A stretch of 62,234 bases of DNA from Deltaproteobacteria bacterium (GCA_020444205.1 JAHLLJ010000007.1:1-62234); one strand, 5' to 3'; numbered from the stretch's first letter, positions 35,069-43,508 are shown. Notes: generated by a model not told the origin, from the letters alone. Program-made: numbers and translations.

Positions 35069-37255
35069 ATGGCCAACAGCGAGTCAAAAACCCAGCGCAC
35101 TTCCGGCAGCCCGGCCTGGCCCCTGGCCTTTGCCCTGGCTGCCGCCGCCCTTTGCGCCGCGTTGGTTTTGGCCTGGTGGGCCCAGGGAGACCGCCCCTGG
35201 CAACGGGAGGTGTCGGCCATCAACCAGGCGCGGGGCGAGTTGCTCAAACAACAGTTGTTGGCCGCGGGCCTGGCCCCGCAACGAGCCGCAGCCAGGGCCC
35301 GGGAGGTGGCCCAAGAGCCACCAAGGGTGGTGGAGGTGACCCCCAGCGCCTTTGACCGGCCCGAGCGCTGCCTCACCTGCCACCAGGGCTTGGAGCAGAT
35401 CAGCCCCTCGCACCCGGTGGAGGCCATGGGCTGCGTGTCCTGCCACGGCGGCCAGGGACTAGCCCTGACCAAGGACCAGGCTCACCAAGGGCTCATCGGT
35501 GGGCGCAATCCCAGCGACTTGACTTTTGCCTGGGCATCTTGTGGGGGGCGCGGCGCGGCAGCCGGGCGCTGCCACGCTGGGCGCGAGAACCAGGCGGCGG
35601 ACATGGTATACCGGGTGGAGCGCACCATCATGGCCACCATGACCGGGGTGATCACCAGCCTGCGGGTGGCCTGGGGCGCCCAGGGCGACTTCACCACCCG
35701 CCTGGCCACCACAGCCATCAGCGATCCGCGCAGGCCCTCCCCCGCCCCGCCGCGCACCTTGGCTTCGCTGCTGATGATTCCGGCAGGTCCTCCAGCCGGG
35801 CCCAATCCGGCCCAGGTGGCGGACGAACAATGGAACAAGTTCTGCGCCCGTTGCCATTTGCGAGCCTCGCGCGACGCCGGGCTTTCGGTGCACGGCCAGG
35901 GCTGCGCGGCCTGTCACGGCAGCCGGGTGCCCTCGGGCCGCTACCTGGGCCAAGACGCCAGCCTGAACCGCGAGCAAAGCGGCCACGCCGCCTATCACAA
36001 GCTGCACGAAACCCCTCCCGAGGACAATTGCTTGCGCTGCCACAACCGCTCCGGCCGCTTAGGCCTTAACTATCGCGGCTGGGTGGAGGACGAGAACGGC
36101 CGAACCCCTTGGCCCACGGGACACCCCAACCACACCCTAAGCGGTGGCCGGGGAGTGCACCAGCTACTCCCGGATGTGCACCGGGCCAAAGGCATGGCTT
36201 GCGTGGATTGCCACTCCGGACGGGAAGTAATGGGCGACGCAAGGCTCTACGCACGCATGCGCTTTCAAACCGAGGTTACCTGCGCTACCTGCCACGGCAG
36301 GGCTGACGGCCCTCCCCGTTTGGGAGCGCCAGATGACTACGCCATGTACGAAGCCACCTACGGCCCGCTCAAGAGCGGCCCGGCTTTAAACCGCGACGAT
36401 CGCCTGGCCCTAAGCGCCAAGGGCCGTCCCCTGAGCAACCTGCGCCAGCAGGGCGGAAAACTGGTGCTGCTCTCTCGCAGTCAACCAGGTAAAAAGCATA
36501 CCGTGCCCTTGGTGAACGCTGACCAGCGCCACCGTCTGCCTGGGCACCAGCGCCTGGCCTGCCAGGCCTGCCATAGCCGCTGGACCCCCCAGTGCTACGG
36601 GTGCCACGACTATCGCCAGGCCTCTGGCTCCATGTGGAGCTATGCGGCCCAGGGCTTCACGCCAGGGCATTGGAAAGAAAGTCGCGACCAGTACCGCTTT
36701 AGCGACCCCGTTCTGGGAGTAGACTCGCAGGACAAGGTGCGTCCTTTTGTGCCCGGCTGCCAGGTAATCTACACCGCCAACGGCCCGGACGGGGCTCCCC
36801 TGCCCGGCCACGCCCTGGAGCAGCCCCGGACCAAAGCCATCATGAACAGCATTGTGTCCACCCCACTCAGCCCTCACACCACCCGAACCGAGGTGCGCCC
36901 TTGCGAGGCCTGCCACCTTAGCGGCAAGGCCTTGGGCCTGGGTAGCGGGCCGCGTCCCTTGGGCAAGTTAACGGCCATATCCTTGGCCGACCTTCAGGGC
37001 GTGGGCTTCCCGGCTGACTGGGAGACCCTGATGGACCAGCAAGGCCGTCCAATCCAAGGCCAGACCCATGAGGGAGCCCGGCCGCTCAACACCAAAGAGC
37101 TGCGCCGGGTGCTGGCCTTTGGCCGCTGCCTGCCCTGCCACCGCCGGCCGGACGACCCGGTGCTGGCCGACCCGGCCAAGGCCTGGAAACGCATCCTGCC
37201 GGGTGGCGATCTGGAGGCCAAGCATAAGCTCATGGAAGCCAAGGCCCTCAAATGA
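35069..37255 (+). CDS. Large multihaem c-type cytochrome (11 CxxCH plus one CX9CH site)
   Basis: A 728-residue exported protein with an N-terminal signal anchor (about 14-34). Eleven CxxCH sites are visible in order: CLTCH, CVSCH, CARCH, CAACH, CLRCH, CVDCH, CATCH, CQACH, CYGCH, CEACH, CLPCH. A twelfth site is non-standard: C158 and C168-H169 enclose nine residues, at the place where the downstream paralogue has a normal CGSCH. It is expected to move electrons in the periplasm. Its TGA overlaps the ATG of the next cytochrome gene, so the two are coupled. No hydroxylamine-, nitrite- or sulfite-reductase signature is evident, and the acceptor is unknown. Confidence 0.88.
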   Translation: MANSESKTQRTSGSPAWPLAFALAAAALCAALVLAWWAQGDRPWQREVSAINQARGELLKQQLLAAGLAPQRAAARAREVAQEPPRVVEVTPSAFDRPERCLTCHQGLEQISPSHPVEAMGCVSCHGGQGLALTKDQAHQGLIGGRNPSDLTFAWASCGGRGAAAGRCHAGRENQAADMVYRVERTIMATMTGVITSLRVAWGAQGDFTTRLATTAISDPRRPSPAPPRTLASLLMIPAGPPAGPNPAQVADEQWNKFCARCHLRASRDAGLSVHGQGCAACHGSRVPSGRYLGQDASLNREQSGHAAYHKLHETPPEDNCLRCHNRSGRLGLNYRGWVEDENGRTPWPTGHPNHTLSGGRGVHQLLPDVHRAKGMACVDCHSGREVMGDARLYARMRFQTEVTCATCHGRADGPPRLGAPDDYAMYEATYGPLKSGPALNRDDRLALSAKGRPLSNLRQQGGKLVLLSRSQPGKKHTVPLVNADQRHRLPGHQRLACQACHSRWTPQCYGCHDYRQASGSMWSYAAQGFTPGHWKESRDQYRFSDPVLGVDSQDKVRPFVPGCQVIYTANGPDGAPLPGHALEQPRTKAIMNSIVSTPLSPHTTRTEVRPCEACHLSGKALGLGSGPRPLGKLTAISLADLQGVGFPADWETLMDQQGRPIQGQTHEGARPLNTKELRRVLAFGRCLPCHRRPDDPVLADPAKAWKRILPGGDLEAKHKLMEAKALK

Positions 37256-39057
37256 AGCGGGTGTTGCTCATAGTCTTGACCCTGTTGGCCTTGGGCGGCG
37301 CTGCTTTGGCGCATGGTGCGGCCCAGCCGGATCAGGGGTGCGTTGCCTGCCATCCCAAGTTCACCGCGCCCATGCCACCGGCGGATCAAGGCCACGCCCT
37401 GGCCTGCACCCAGTGCCACCTGGGCCACGGCCAGGCCAAGCAGGCTGAAGCAGCCCACCAGGGCATGGTGAAAAGTCCTTCAGCCCTGGATCAGGCAGAG
37501 CGTGCTTGCGGATCCTGCCACAAGGGCTGGCCCGCCAAGGTGAAGCTCTCTCCCATGGCCACCAACATGGGAATCATCGCCCAGACCCGTTATCTGTGGG
37601 GAGCCCAGGACACGGCAACGCCCCTGTTCGCAATACGCGAGACCGGTCCCCTGGCGGCCATGCCTGATCCGCAAAAGTCGGGCCGGCCGGTAGACGACTT
37701 TTTGCGCCGCCGCTGCCTGCGCTGCCATCTGTGGAACCAGGGCGCGGATACCAAGGGCGCGCGGCGCTCGGCGGGGTGTTCCGCCTGTCACCGTCCTTAT
37801 GGCCAAGAGGGCCAAGCTCCCCAGGGGCACGGCCTGACCAAGAAGGTGACGGTGAGCCAGTGCCTTACCTGTCACTCCGGATGCGGGGCCGGGACAGAGT
37901 ATGCTGGGCGCACCGCCCGCGATGCCACCGTGTCGGCCCGTTTTTTGGCCACCCGGCGCGACCAACCAGAATTAATTCAGGACCGCACCTGGCGTCCCAT
38001 GCGTCCGGACCTGCACTTCCAGGCGGGCCTGGCCTGTTTGGATTGCCACCCGCGTAGCGAGGTGATGGGCGACGGCAAGCTACGCTCCGCTGGATTGCAG
38101 CAGGTGGGCCTGCGCTGCTCTTCTTGCCATGGTGAGCTGGGCAAGAAGCCGCCTAATAAAGTGGTCACCGCCCACGGCGCTGCGCTGAGCAACCTGTCTT
38201 GGCAAGGCGGCAAGCTGCTGCTAAGCGGCAAGCTGGACGGCAAGCAGCGCTCCGTGCCCCTCATCGCTCGGGCCGATGCGCCGGTGGCCCACCGCATCGC
38301 CGAGCACAACAAGGTAGCGTGTCACGCCTGCCACGCCTCCTACAATCCCGGCGTTTGGGGCATGCAGGTGCTTATGGAGACCAGCACCGGCTATGCAACG
38401 CATGCGCGAATCGCCGCCCAGGGTGATCCCCAGGTATATAACCTGCTGAGCCGGGCCCTGACCCAGAGAGGCCGCGCGGTGAGCCCGCCCCAAACCCATG
38501 ATTATCTGAACGGTCAGATGCGCCTCGGTGTGTGGCTGCTCTCGCCCTGGTTCCGGCGCTATGAATGGCGAGTATATGGCTTGGGGCCGGAGGGGCGCAC
38601 CTATCTGCTCAACCCGCGCTTTCAATACGTGCTCACCTTGAAGAACCCCAATGGCAAGCTGACTATGCAGGCCCAGGTGCCCAACCCCGGCTTGGGGGTG
38701 ACCCCTTGGAATCCCCACACCACGGCCAAGGCCACGGTGAGCTGCGCGGACTGCCACGGCTCGGCCCGGGCCTTGGGACTGGGGCTAACTTTTGTGCGTG
38801 AGGGCAAGAAAAAAGGCGAGCCGATCAAACTGGCCCCGGAGCTGTGGCTGCCCGGCGGCGAGGGCCTGACTCTGCGCGGGGGGTGGACCAAGGTGGTGGA
38901 TTTGCAGGGACGGGCCTTGCAGCAGCTCCTGGTGCCCGGCTCCCGGCCTTACAACCAGGAAGAACTGCGCCGTTTGTTGCAGCCGGGCAAGAGCTACCAG
39001 CGCTGGCTGCTCAAAGCCATGGAAGAAGACTGGGCCCTTAAAAAGCCCACCAGGTGA
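37252..39057 (+). CDS. Multihaem c-type cytochrome (10 CxxCH)
   Basis: A 601-residue secreted protein with a cleavable signal (about 1-20, RVLLIVLTLLALGGAALAHG) and ten CxxCH sites: CVACH, CTQCH, CGSCH, CLRCH, CSACH, CLTCH, CLDCH, CSSCH, CHACH, CADCH. Long stretches parallel the upstream cytochrome (for example the block after the third site, MATNMGIIAQTRYLWGAQ against MATMTGVITSLRVAWGAQ, and the GGKLxL..VPL block), so the pair arose by duplication. The ATG overlaps the upstream TGA. Its 3' end overlaps the convergent subunit IV-like gene by 20 bp. Confidence 0.9.
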   Translation: MKRVLLIVLTLLALGGAALAHGAAQPDQGCVACHPKFTAPMPPADQGHALACTQCHLGHGQAKQAEAAHQGMVKSPSALDQAERACGSCHKGWPAKVKLSPMATNMGIIAQTRYLWGAQDTATPLFAIRETGPLAAMPDPQKSGRPVDDFLRRRCLRCHLWNQGADTKGARRSAGCSACHRPYGQEGQAPQGHGLTKKVTVSQCLTCHSGCGAGTEYAGRTARDATVSARFLATRRDQPELIQDRTWRPMRPDLHFQAGLACLDCHPRSEVMGDGKLRSAGLQQVGLRCSSCHGELGKKPPNKVVTAHGAALSNLSWQGGKLLLSGKLDGKQRSVPLIARADAPVAHRIAEHNKVACHACHASYNPGVWGMQVLMETSTGYATHARIAAQGDPQVYNLLSRALTQRGRAVSPPQTHDYLNGQMRLGVWLLSPWFRRYEWRVYGLGPEGRTYLLNPRFQYVLTLKNPNGKLTMQAQVPNPGLGVTPWNPHTTAKATVSCADCHGSARALGLGLTFVREGKKKGEPIKLAPELWLPGGEGLTLRGGWTKVVDLQGRALQQLLVPGSRPYNQEELRRLLQPGKSYQRWLLKAMEEDWALKKPTR

Positions 39058-39397
39058 GCCCGGCCCAGGCCAGGAGCACCGCCCAGGCGGCCAGGTCGAT
39101 CCAGGACGGACGGGTGTAGGCGGGCAGCGCCGGGGCGGGGCGTTTGGCCAGCCAGGGTAAGGCAGCCAAAAGGGCCAAGGCCAGGGCGGGCAGCAGCAGC
39201 CCACCGATGCTGACCGGCAGATGGCGCAGCAACTCCTGCAGGCCCAGAAATATCCATGGGGCCTGGGCTTGATCAGCCGGGCCGCTGGACACTGGAGCCA
39301 AGGGGTAGAACACCGCGGCCAGGCCCAACAGGGCCAGGGCGATGAGGCTGGCCAACCCCTCTTTCTTGACCAGGTTGCTGCGAGTGGATTCGGTCAT
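39038..39397 (-). CDS. Cytochrome b C-terminal domain / b6f subunit IV-like membrane protein
   Basis: A 119-residue protein with three membrane spans (about 15-32, 58-82, 98-117). The segment APWIFLGLQELLRHLP matches the Qo-loop region of subunit IV/cytochrome b, where the canonical motif is PEWY; here it reads A46-P-W-I49, so the proton-accepting Glu is missing. It is on the opposite strand from the Rieske and cytochrome b genes, starts 94 bp from the Rieske gene and ends inside the 3' end of the cytochrome operon. It probably completes the split cytochrome b of that complex. Confidence 0.75.
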   Translation of the reverse strand: MTESTRSNLVKKEGLASLIALALLGLAAVFYPLAPVSSGPADQAQAPWIFLGLQELLRHLPVSIGGLLLPALALALLAALPWLAKRPAPALPAYTRPSWIDLAAWAVLLAWAGLTWWAF

Positions 39398-39491
39398 GTG
39401 TGAATTTTAGCCCGCTCAGCCGGCAGGTACAAGCGCCCCTCCCCTGGTGCTGTGGTATAAATTTTAAGAGACCATCCCCACAGGAGGCACC

Positions 39492-39974
39492 TTGCCCCAA
39501 TCCCCAGCCACAACCGCGCCGGACCGACCCAGCCGCAGAGGCGTGCTCAAGCTGCTGTACGCTTGCATTTGGCTGTCCCTGGTGGGGGCGGTGGGCCTGG
39601 GCCTGGGCGCGGTGCTGCGCTTGATCAGCTCTGGGAGCGGCGCGTCACAGGCACAACCGGTGGAGTTCAACCAACCAGGCGATTTGGCCGTGGGTCAGGC
39701 CCGGGACGGCGGCCCGGTGGCCCTGGTGCGCGACGTCCAGGGCTATTTCGCCTTGAGCCTGGTTTGCCCCCACCTTGGCTGCCGCCCGGCCTGGCACCAA
39801 GACAAAGGCCGCTTTCTTTGCCCTTGTCACGGCTCAATGTTCGCCCAGGACGGGGGGCGCATCTCCGGCCCCGCTCCCAAGGGCCTCAGCCACGTGGCCC
39901 TAAAGGCCAGGGGCAACAAGCTGGTGGCCTACCCAAACCAAACGGTGGACCCGGCCACCCGGTTGCGAGCTTGA
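39492..39974 (+). CDS. Rieske [2Fe-2S] iron-sulfur protein
   Basis: A 160-residue protein with an N-terminal membrane anchor (about 20-44; LKLLYACIWLSLVGAVGLGL) and a Rieske domain. Cluster ligands are in CPHLGC and CPCHGS, with the Gly/Pro loop GGRISGPAPKG. It takes electrons from quinol oxidation in bc1/b6f-type complexes. The start is TTG at 39492 with ACAGGAGG upstream. The cytochrome b gene follows after 3 bp. Confidence 0.92.
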   Translation: MPQSPATTAPDRPSRRGVLKLLYACIWLSLVGAVGLGLGAVLRLISSGSGASQAQPVEFNQPGDLAVGQARDGGPVALVRDVQGYFALSLVCPHLGCRPAWHQDKGRFLCPCHGSMFAQDGGRISGPAPKGLSHVALKARGNKLVAYPNQTVDPATRLRA

Positions 39975-39977
39975 GCC

Positions 39978-40604
39978 ATGGCCAAGCCGGGATTTTTGGA
40001 GCACATACATCCGCCGCGCATCCCGCCGGAGCGCACCTGCTTTACCTCCACCTTTTGTTTGGGCGGGTTGTCCTTTTTGCTGTTTCTGGTGCTGGGCGGC
40101 ACGGGTGTGGTGTTGATGTTCTCCTATGTGCCCACGCCCCAAGGCGCGGCGGCCTTTTTCGCTCAGGAAGCAGGCGACCTGCCCTTTGCCTGGTTCTTTA
40201 GGCGGCTGCATTTCCTGGCGGGCCAGGCCATGGTCATTACCCTGCTGCTGCACCTGGCCCGGGTGCTGGCCGCCAGGGCCTACCTTCCCCCCCGCTCTCT
40301 CAACTGGCTGGTGGGCCTGATCCTGCTCCTGCTAACTCTGGCCCTGGACTTGTCGGGTTATGTGCTGCGCTGGGACGCGGCCACCCAGGGAGCGGCTACG
40401 GTGGCTGCGGGAGTAGTGGGCGAGATTCCGGCCGTCGGGCCCCTGTTCAAGCGTCTATTGTTGGGAGGGCCCACCCTGGGCGAGGCCGGGCTGCTGCGCT
40501 TTTACGTGCTGCATTGCCTGGCCCTGCCCGTGCTCACCTTGGTGCTCAGCCTGTATCACTTCTGGCGCATCCGCAAGGACGGGCGGCCCACTTCCGGGCT
40601 ATAG
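39978..40604 (+). CDS. b6-type cytochrome b (N-terminal four-helix half)
   Basis: A 208-residue membrane protein with four main spans. The bis-His ligands for two b haems are H78/H92 (RRLHFLAGQAMVITLLLHLA) and H179/H194 (VLHCLALPVLTLVLSLYHF), with b6-like spacing. Cys27 in TFCLGG aligns with the b6 cysteine (in FYCLGG) that holds the extra high-spin haem ci, so this haem may be present. Length and helices match b6, not full cytochrome b; the C-terminal half is the separate minus-strand gene at 39038-39397. It follows the Rieske gene by 3 bp. Confidence 0.88.
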   Translation: MAKPGFLEHIHPPRIPPERTCFTSTFCLGGLSFLLFLVLGGTGVVLMFSYVPTPQGAAAFFAQEAGDLPFAWFFRRLHFLAGQAMVITLLLHLARVLAARAYLPPRSLNWLVGLILLLLTLALDLSGYVLRWDAATQGAATVAAGVVGEIPAVGPLFKRLLLGGPTLGEAGLLRFYVLHCLALPVLTLVLSLYHFWRIRKDGRPTSGL

Positions 40605-40620
40605 GTTTTATCAGCGGGAT

Positions 40621-41028
40621 TTATTTGAGCAAGATGTAGTTCACCTGAGCCACGGCCACCAGGTTCCCAGGGTCATCAAACAATTCCACGGAAACCGGAC
40701 ACATAGTACGCCCCACCTTGATGGTGCGGGCAGCCACGGTTAGGTCGGTGAGGCAGGGGGCCAAAAAGCGGATGTTCATATCCGTGGTGGTGAGCTTCGC
40801 CTCCGCGCCGGTCTGAGTGAGGATGGCAAAGCAGGCCGCGCTGTCGGCCACGGTCATCAACAGGCCGCCGTGAAAGGATTCGAACACCCCGTCATAGGCA
40901 GGCTTGCGGGCCACCTTGATGCGGCATAGGCCCGGCTCCAACTCCAACACCTGCATGCCCAGGGTGTCTACGATGGGAATGGCCGCCACCCTCTCCAGGA
41001 TGGCCTTTTGCAAAGCTTGTTCGAGCAT
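40621..41028 (-). CDS. PaaI-type hotdog thioesterase
   Basis: A 135-residue hotdog-fold protein with the family motif FHGGLLMTVADSAACFAILT and MNIRFLAPCL. Such enzymes hydrolyse acyl- or aryl-CoA thioesters; the substrate is unknown. It lies 2 bp downstream of ribF on the same strand, so they are probably co-transcribed. It is convergent with the cytochrome b gene. Confidence 0.88.
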   Translation of the reverse strand: MLEQALQKAILERVAAIPIVDTLGMQVLELEPGLCRIKVARKPAYDGVFESFHGGLLMTVADSAACFAILTQTGAEAKLTTTDMNIRFLAPCLTDLTVAARTIKVGRTMCPVSVELFDDPGNLVAVAQVNYILLK

Positions 41029-41030
41029 TC

Positions 41031-41990
41031 CTAGACCTTTTTTCCGTTGTGGGCCTTTGCCCAGGGGTCCAGAACCTCAATGGCCCGGGCAATGTCCTTG
41101 CCAATCTGGCTTTTGAGTTCTTCAGGGGATTCAAAGCGCTTTTCGCCCCGCAAGCGCTCCACAAAGTGCAGGCGGATGTCCTGGCCGTAGAGGTCGCCGT
41201 CAAAGTCTAGGAGATGGGTTTCCACGCTCAAGGCACCATCGTCAAAGGTGGGGTTGTTACCGATATTGTTGGCGCCCTTTAGAAAACGGCCGTCGGCCAG
41301 CTCCACCAACACCGCGTAAACTCCCGGCCCGGGGAGCAATTCGTCGCTCACCCTCAAGTTGGCGGTGGGGAAGCCCAGCAAGCGCCCTCCCCGGCCGTGA
41401 CCAGCCACCACCCGGCCGGCCACCTGGTAGTGGCGGCCCAAGAGATGCCTGGCCGCCTCCATGTTGCCGTCGGCCACTTCCTGGCGCACCCTGGTGGAGC
41501 TTACCGGACGTCCATCAATGATGACCGGACCCACCACGTGCACCTGGAAGCCCCACTTCTCACCCTTGGAGCGCAGCAGGTCCAGATCGCCCAAGCCTTT
41601 GTGGCCAAAAGCGAAATCATAACCCACCACCACCTCGGCGGCCTCCAGACGGCCAACCAGGAGCTTGTCCACAAAGGCGTCGGCGCTCAGGCCGGCGAAA
41701 TGCTGGTCAAATCTCAGGCAAAGGGTCATATCCAACCCATACTCAGCCATCAACTGGAGCTTCTGTTCCAGGGGAGTGATCAACGGAAGGTTCACCGCCG
41801 GGCGCAGCACCCGAATGGGATGAGGCTCAAAGGTCATGGCCAGAGCAGTGCCCTGAAGCGCTTCAGCCCTTTCCACGGCCTTGGCGAACAGAGCTTGATG
41901 CCCCAGGTGTACCCCGTCGAAGTTGCCGATGGTTATCACCGGCTGGGGGAGGCGCTCCCTCAGTTCTTCCAGACCCATCACTACTTGCAT
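41031..41990 (-). CDS. ribF: Bifunctional riboflavin kinase / FAD synthetase
   Basis: A 319-residue protein with an N-terminal nucleotidyltransferase domain (VITIGNFDGVHLGHQALF, VVGYDFAFGHKGLGD, SSTRVRQ) and a C-terminal flavokinase domain (VAGHGRGGRLLGFPTANL, NIGNNPTF, DLYGQDIRLHFVERLR). It makes FMN and FAD from riboflavin. An ATG nine codons earlier (42017) has no ribosome site; I chose 41990 because MQVVMGLEELRERLP matches the usual start of RibF. Confidence 0.93.
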   Translation of the reverse strand: MQVVMGLEELRERLPQPVITIGNFDGVHLGHQALFAKAVERAEALQGTALAMTFEPHPIRVLRPAVNLPLITPLEQKLQLMAEYGLDMTLCLRFDQHFAGLSADAFVDKLLVGRLEAAEVVVGYDFAFGHKGLGDLDLLRSKGEKWGFQVHVVGPVIIDGRPVSSTRVRQEVADGNMEAARHLLGRHYQVAGRVVAGHGRGGRLLGFPTANLRVSDELLPGPGVYAVLVELADGRFLKGANNIGNNPTFDDGALSVETHLLDFDGDLYGQDIRLHFVERLRGEKRFESPEELKSQIGKDIARAIEVLDPWAKAHNGKKV

Positions 41991-42138
41991 GGACGCCGCT
42001 TTCCGTTTCTCCCGCATGGTTAAAAATTGGGCGTTTTAGGCCCACAAACCCACTTGACAAGCATGGGTGGTGATTATAGACTTCGCCCTGTTATTTGACA
42101 AGTTCGCACGGCTTAAGGGCTTTTAGCGAACTTACCCG

Positions 42139-42225
42139 GCCGAAGTGGCGGAACTGGTAGACGCGCTAGGTTCAGGGTCTAGTACCCTTACGGGTGTGGG
42201 AGTTCGAGTCTCCCCTTCGGCACCA
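42139..42225 (+). tRNA. tRNA-Leu, anticodon CAG (integration target)
   Basis: An 87-base class II tRNA with encoded CCA. Acceptor arms GCCGAAG/CTTCGGC pair fully; stem CTAGG/TCTAG closes loop TTCAGGG with anticodon CAG at 42173-42175; the T-arm is GGGAG-TTCGAGT-CTCCC. Its last 17 bases are repeated at 52638-52654, so the element used it as attB and restored the full gene on integration. The integrase gene overlaps its 3' half on the other strand. Confidence 0.96.
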
Positions 42226-43417
42226 TAAAAAGAATTTGGCCGCAATCCTCAGGGGTTGCGGCTTTTTCTTTATGGCTGGGTGCGGATAGGTGCGTGGCGG
42301 GTGCGAGGGTATCCAACTGGTTTACGGCGTCCCGGTTGCTGCCGGGGATCAGGTGCCCGTAAATATCCACCGTGATTTTGATGCTGCTATGTCCTAGTTG
42401 CTCCTTTACGTAGGTCACGGGCTGTCCCAGGGTCAACAACTGGGTGGCAAACGAGTGCCGAATATCATGAAAACGCCGATCAGGCAGCCCCGCCTTGCGC
42501 AGGGTCCGCTTGTAGTAATGGCGGATGCTGTTCTGGGCTATCGGCATTCCATCGCGGTGAAATATCCAAGGCACCACCTCGCCAAGCCCCGCCTGCATGG
42601 CCTCCCGTTTGCGCCGGGCGTTTAGCTCGCGCAGGGCCTCCACCACCTGGGCGGACATATCTACCCGTCTTTCCCGGCCAGTTTTGGTCCCGCTGGTGCG
42701 TCCGTTCTTGTATGACCTGCGGACCACCAACAGGCAGTTGTGCCAGTCAACATCTCCCCATTGCAAGGCAAGCAACTCACCCAGGCGCATGCCCGTTCTG
42801 AAAGCCACCAGGAATAACGGATAATGGTTTGGGTAATACTCCAGGCATTTGCCCAGAAACACCTGGGTCTCTTCCGGTGTGAAGGCCTGCCCCACCGTGG
42901 CCTTTTTCTGGCGGTGAATATTCATGCGCTTGGTCACGCCCTTGGCGGGGTTGCCGGATATCAACTCGGCCTCTTCCGCATAGCCCATGACCCCGCTGAT
43001 CGCGTCCTTGATGATGCTCACGGAACTCTTGCTAAGCCCCTGCCGGAAGTAGAACATCAACACGTCCCGGACGTGGCGCTTTTTGATCTGATCTAGGCGC
43101 ATCTTGCCCAGGCGGGGCACCACCTTGTTCTTTAGAACCTGGCTGTAGCGTTCATAGGTGCTTTGCCGGCAGAAGTTTTTGACATAATCCGCAAGCCAGA
43201 GTTGCGAATAATCCGCAAAGGTGGGCAGGGGTTCATCCTTGGGAGCATCAAGGTTGTGTTCATTAAGCACCAGCTTGGCCCGGATGATGGTGGCAGCTTC
43301 CTCCGCCTTATCTCTAGGCCCCACCTTGCGGCTGGATCGCTTGCCCTGGTGGTTGACGAAAATCCAATATTCCCCTGAGCCTTTGACCTTTTCTCGTACA
43401 GTTACGCCCATAGGCAT
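42188..43417 (-). CDS. int: Tyrosine recombinase (integrase)
   Basis: A 409-residue phage-type integrase with an N-terminal arm-binding region, a SAM-like core-binding domain (about 65-160) and a catalytic domain with R211 (FRTGMRLGELLALQW), H317-x-x-R320 (HDIRHSFAT), H343 (LGHSS) and nucleophile Y353 (DIYGH). The ATG has GGAGGGATT upstream. Its 3' end runs through attL into the tRNA gene, so the last residues (MVPKGRLELPHP) are encoded by the attachment site and the tRNA. In the excised circle the frame would instead read MVPKGRTGG and stop. It is the last gene of the element in the direction of transcription. Confidence 0.96.
   Translation of the reverse strand: MPMGVTVREKVKGSGEYWIFVNHQGKRSSRKVGPRDKAEEAATIIRAKLVLNEHNLDAPKDEPLPTFADYSQLWLADYVKNFCRQSTYERYSQVLKNKVVPRLGKMRLDQIKKRHVRDVLMFYFRQGLSKSSVSIIKDAISGVMGYAEEAELISGNPAKGVTKRMNIHRQKKATVGQAFTPEETQVFLGKCLEYYPNHYPLFLVAFRTGMRLGELLALQWGDVDWHNCLLVVRRSYKNGRTSGTKTGRERRVDMSAQVVEALRELNARRKREAMQAGLGEVVPWIFHRDGMPIAQNSIRHYYKRTLRKAGLPDRRFHDIRHSFATQLLTLGQPVTYVKEQLGHSSIKITVDIYGHLIPGSNRDAVNQLDTLAPATHLSAPSHKEKAATPEDCGQILFMVPKGRLELPHP
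42209..42225 (+). repeat. attL core (17-bp direct repeat, left copy)
   Basis: TCTCCCCTTCGGCACCA, made of the 3' T-stem strand, the acceptor strand and ACCA of tRNA-Leu(CAG). It is identical to 52638-52654; matching stops at the base before it in both copies. Confidence 0.92.
42239..42267 (+). terminator. Terminator for tRNA-Leu(CAG), inside the integrase gene
   Basis: GCCGCAATCC and GGGTTGCGGC pair with one G-T and are followed by TTTTTCTTT on the plus strand. It begins 13 bp after the tRNA CCA and lies within the integrase coding sequence on the other strand, so the element supplies a new terminator to the tRNA it interrupted. Confidence 0.8.
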
Positions 43418-43508
43418 AATCCCTCCGGTTTAATGAGCCACCCCGTCCTAGCACTCGGTGATTGGGTAGCAAAGCTCTTCTGGCCAGAACGGGATGGCAT
43501 TGTGTTTT

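Noticed and set aside
35069-35600. Frameshift in the first cytochrome gene at the CX9CH site
   Set aside because: The frame is open on both sides and the following block still aligns with the paralogue, so an in-frame expansion is simpler; a sequencing error cannot be fully excluded.
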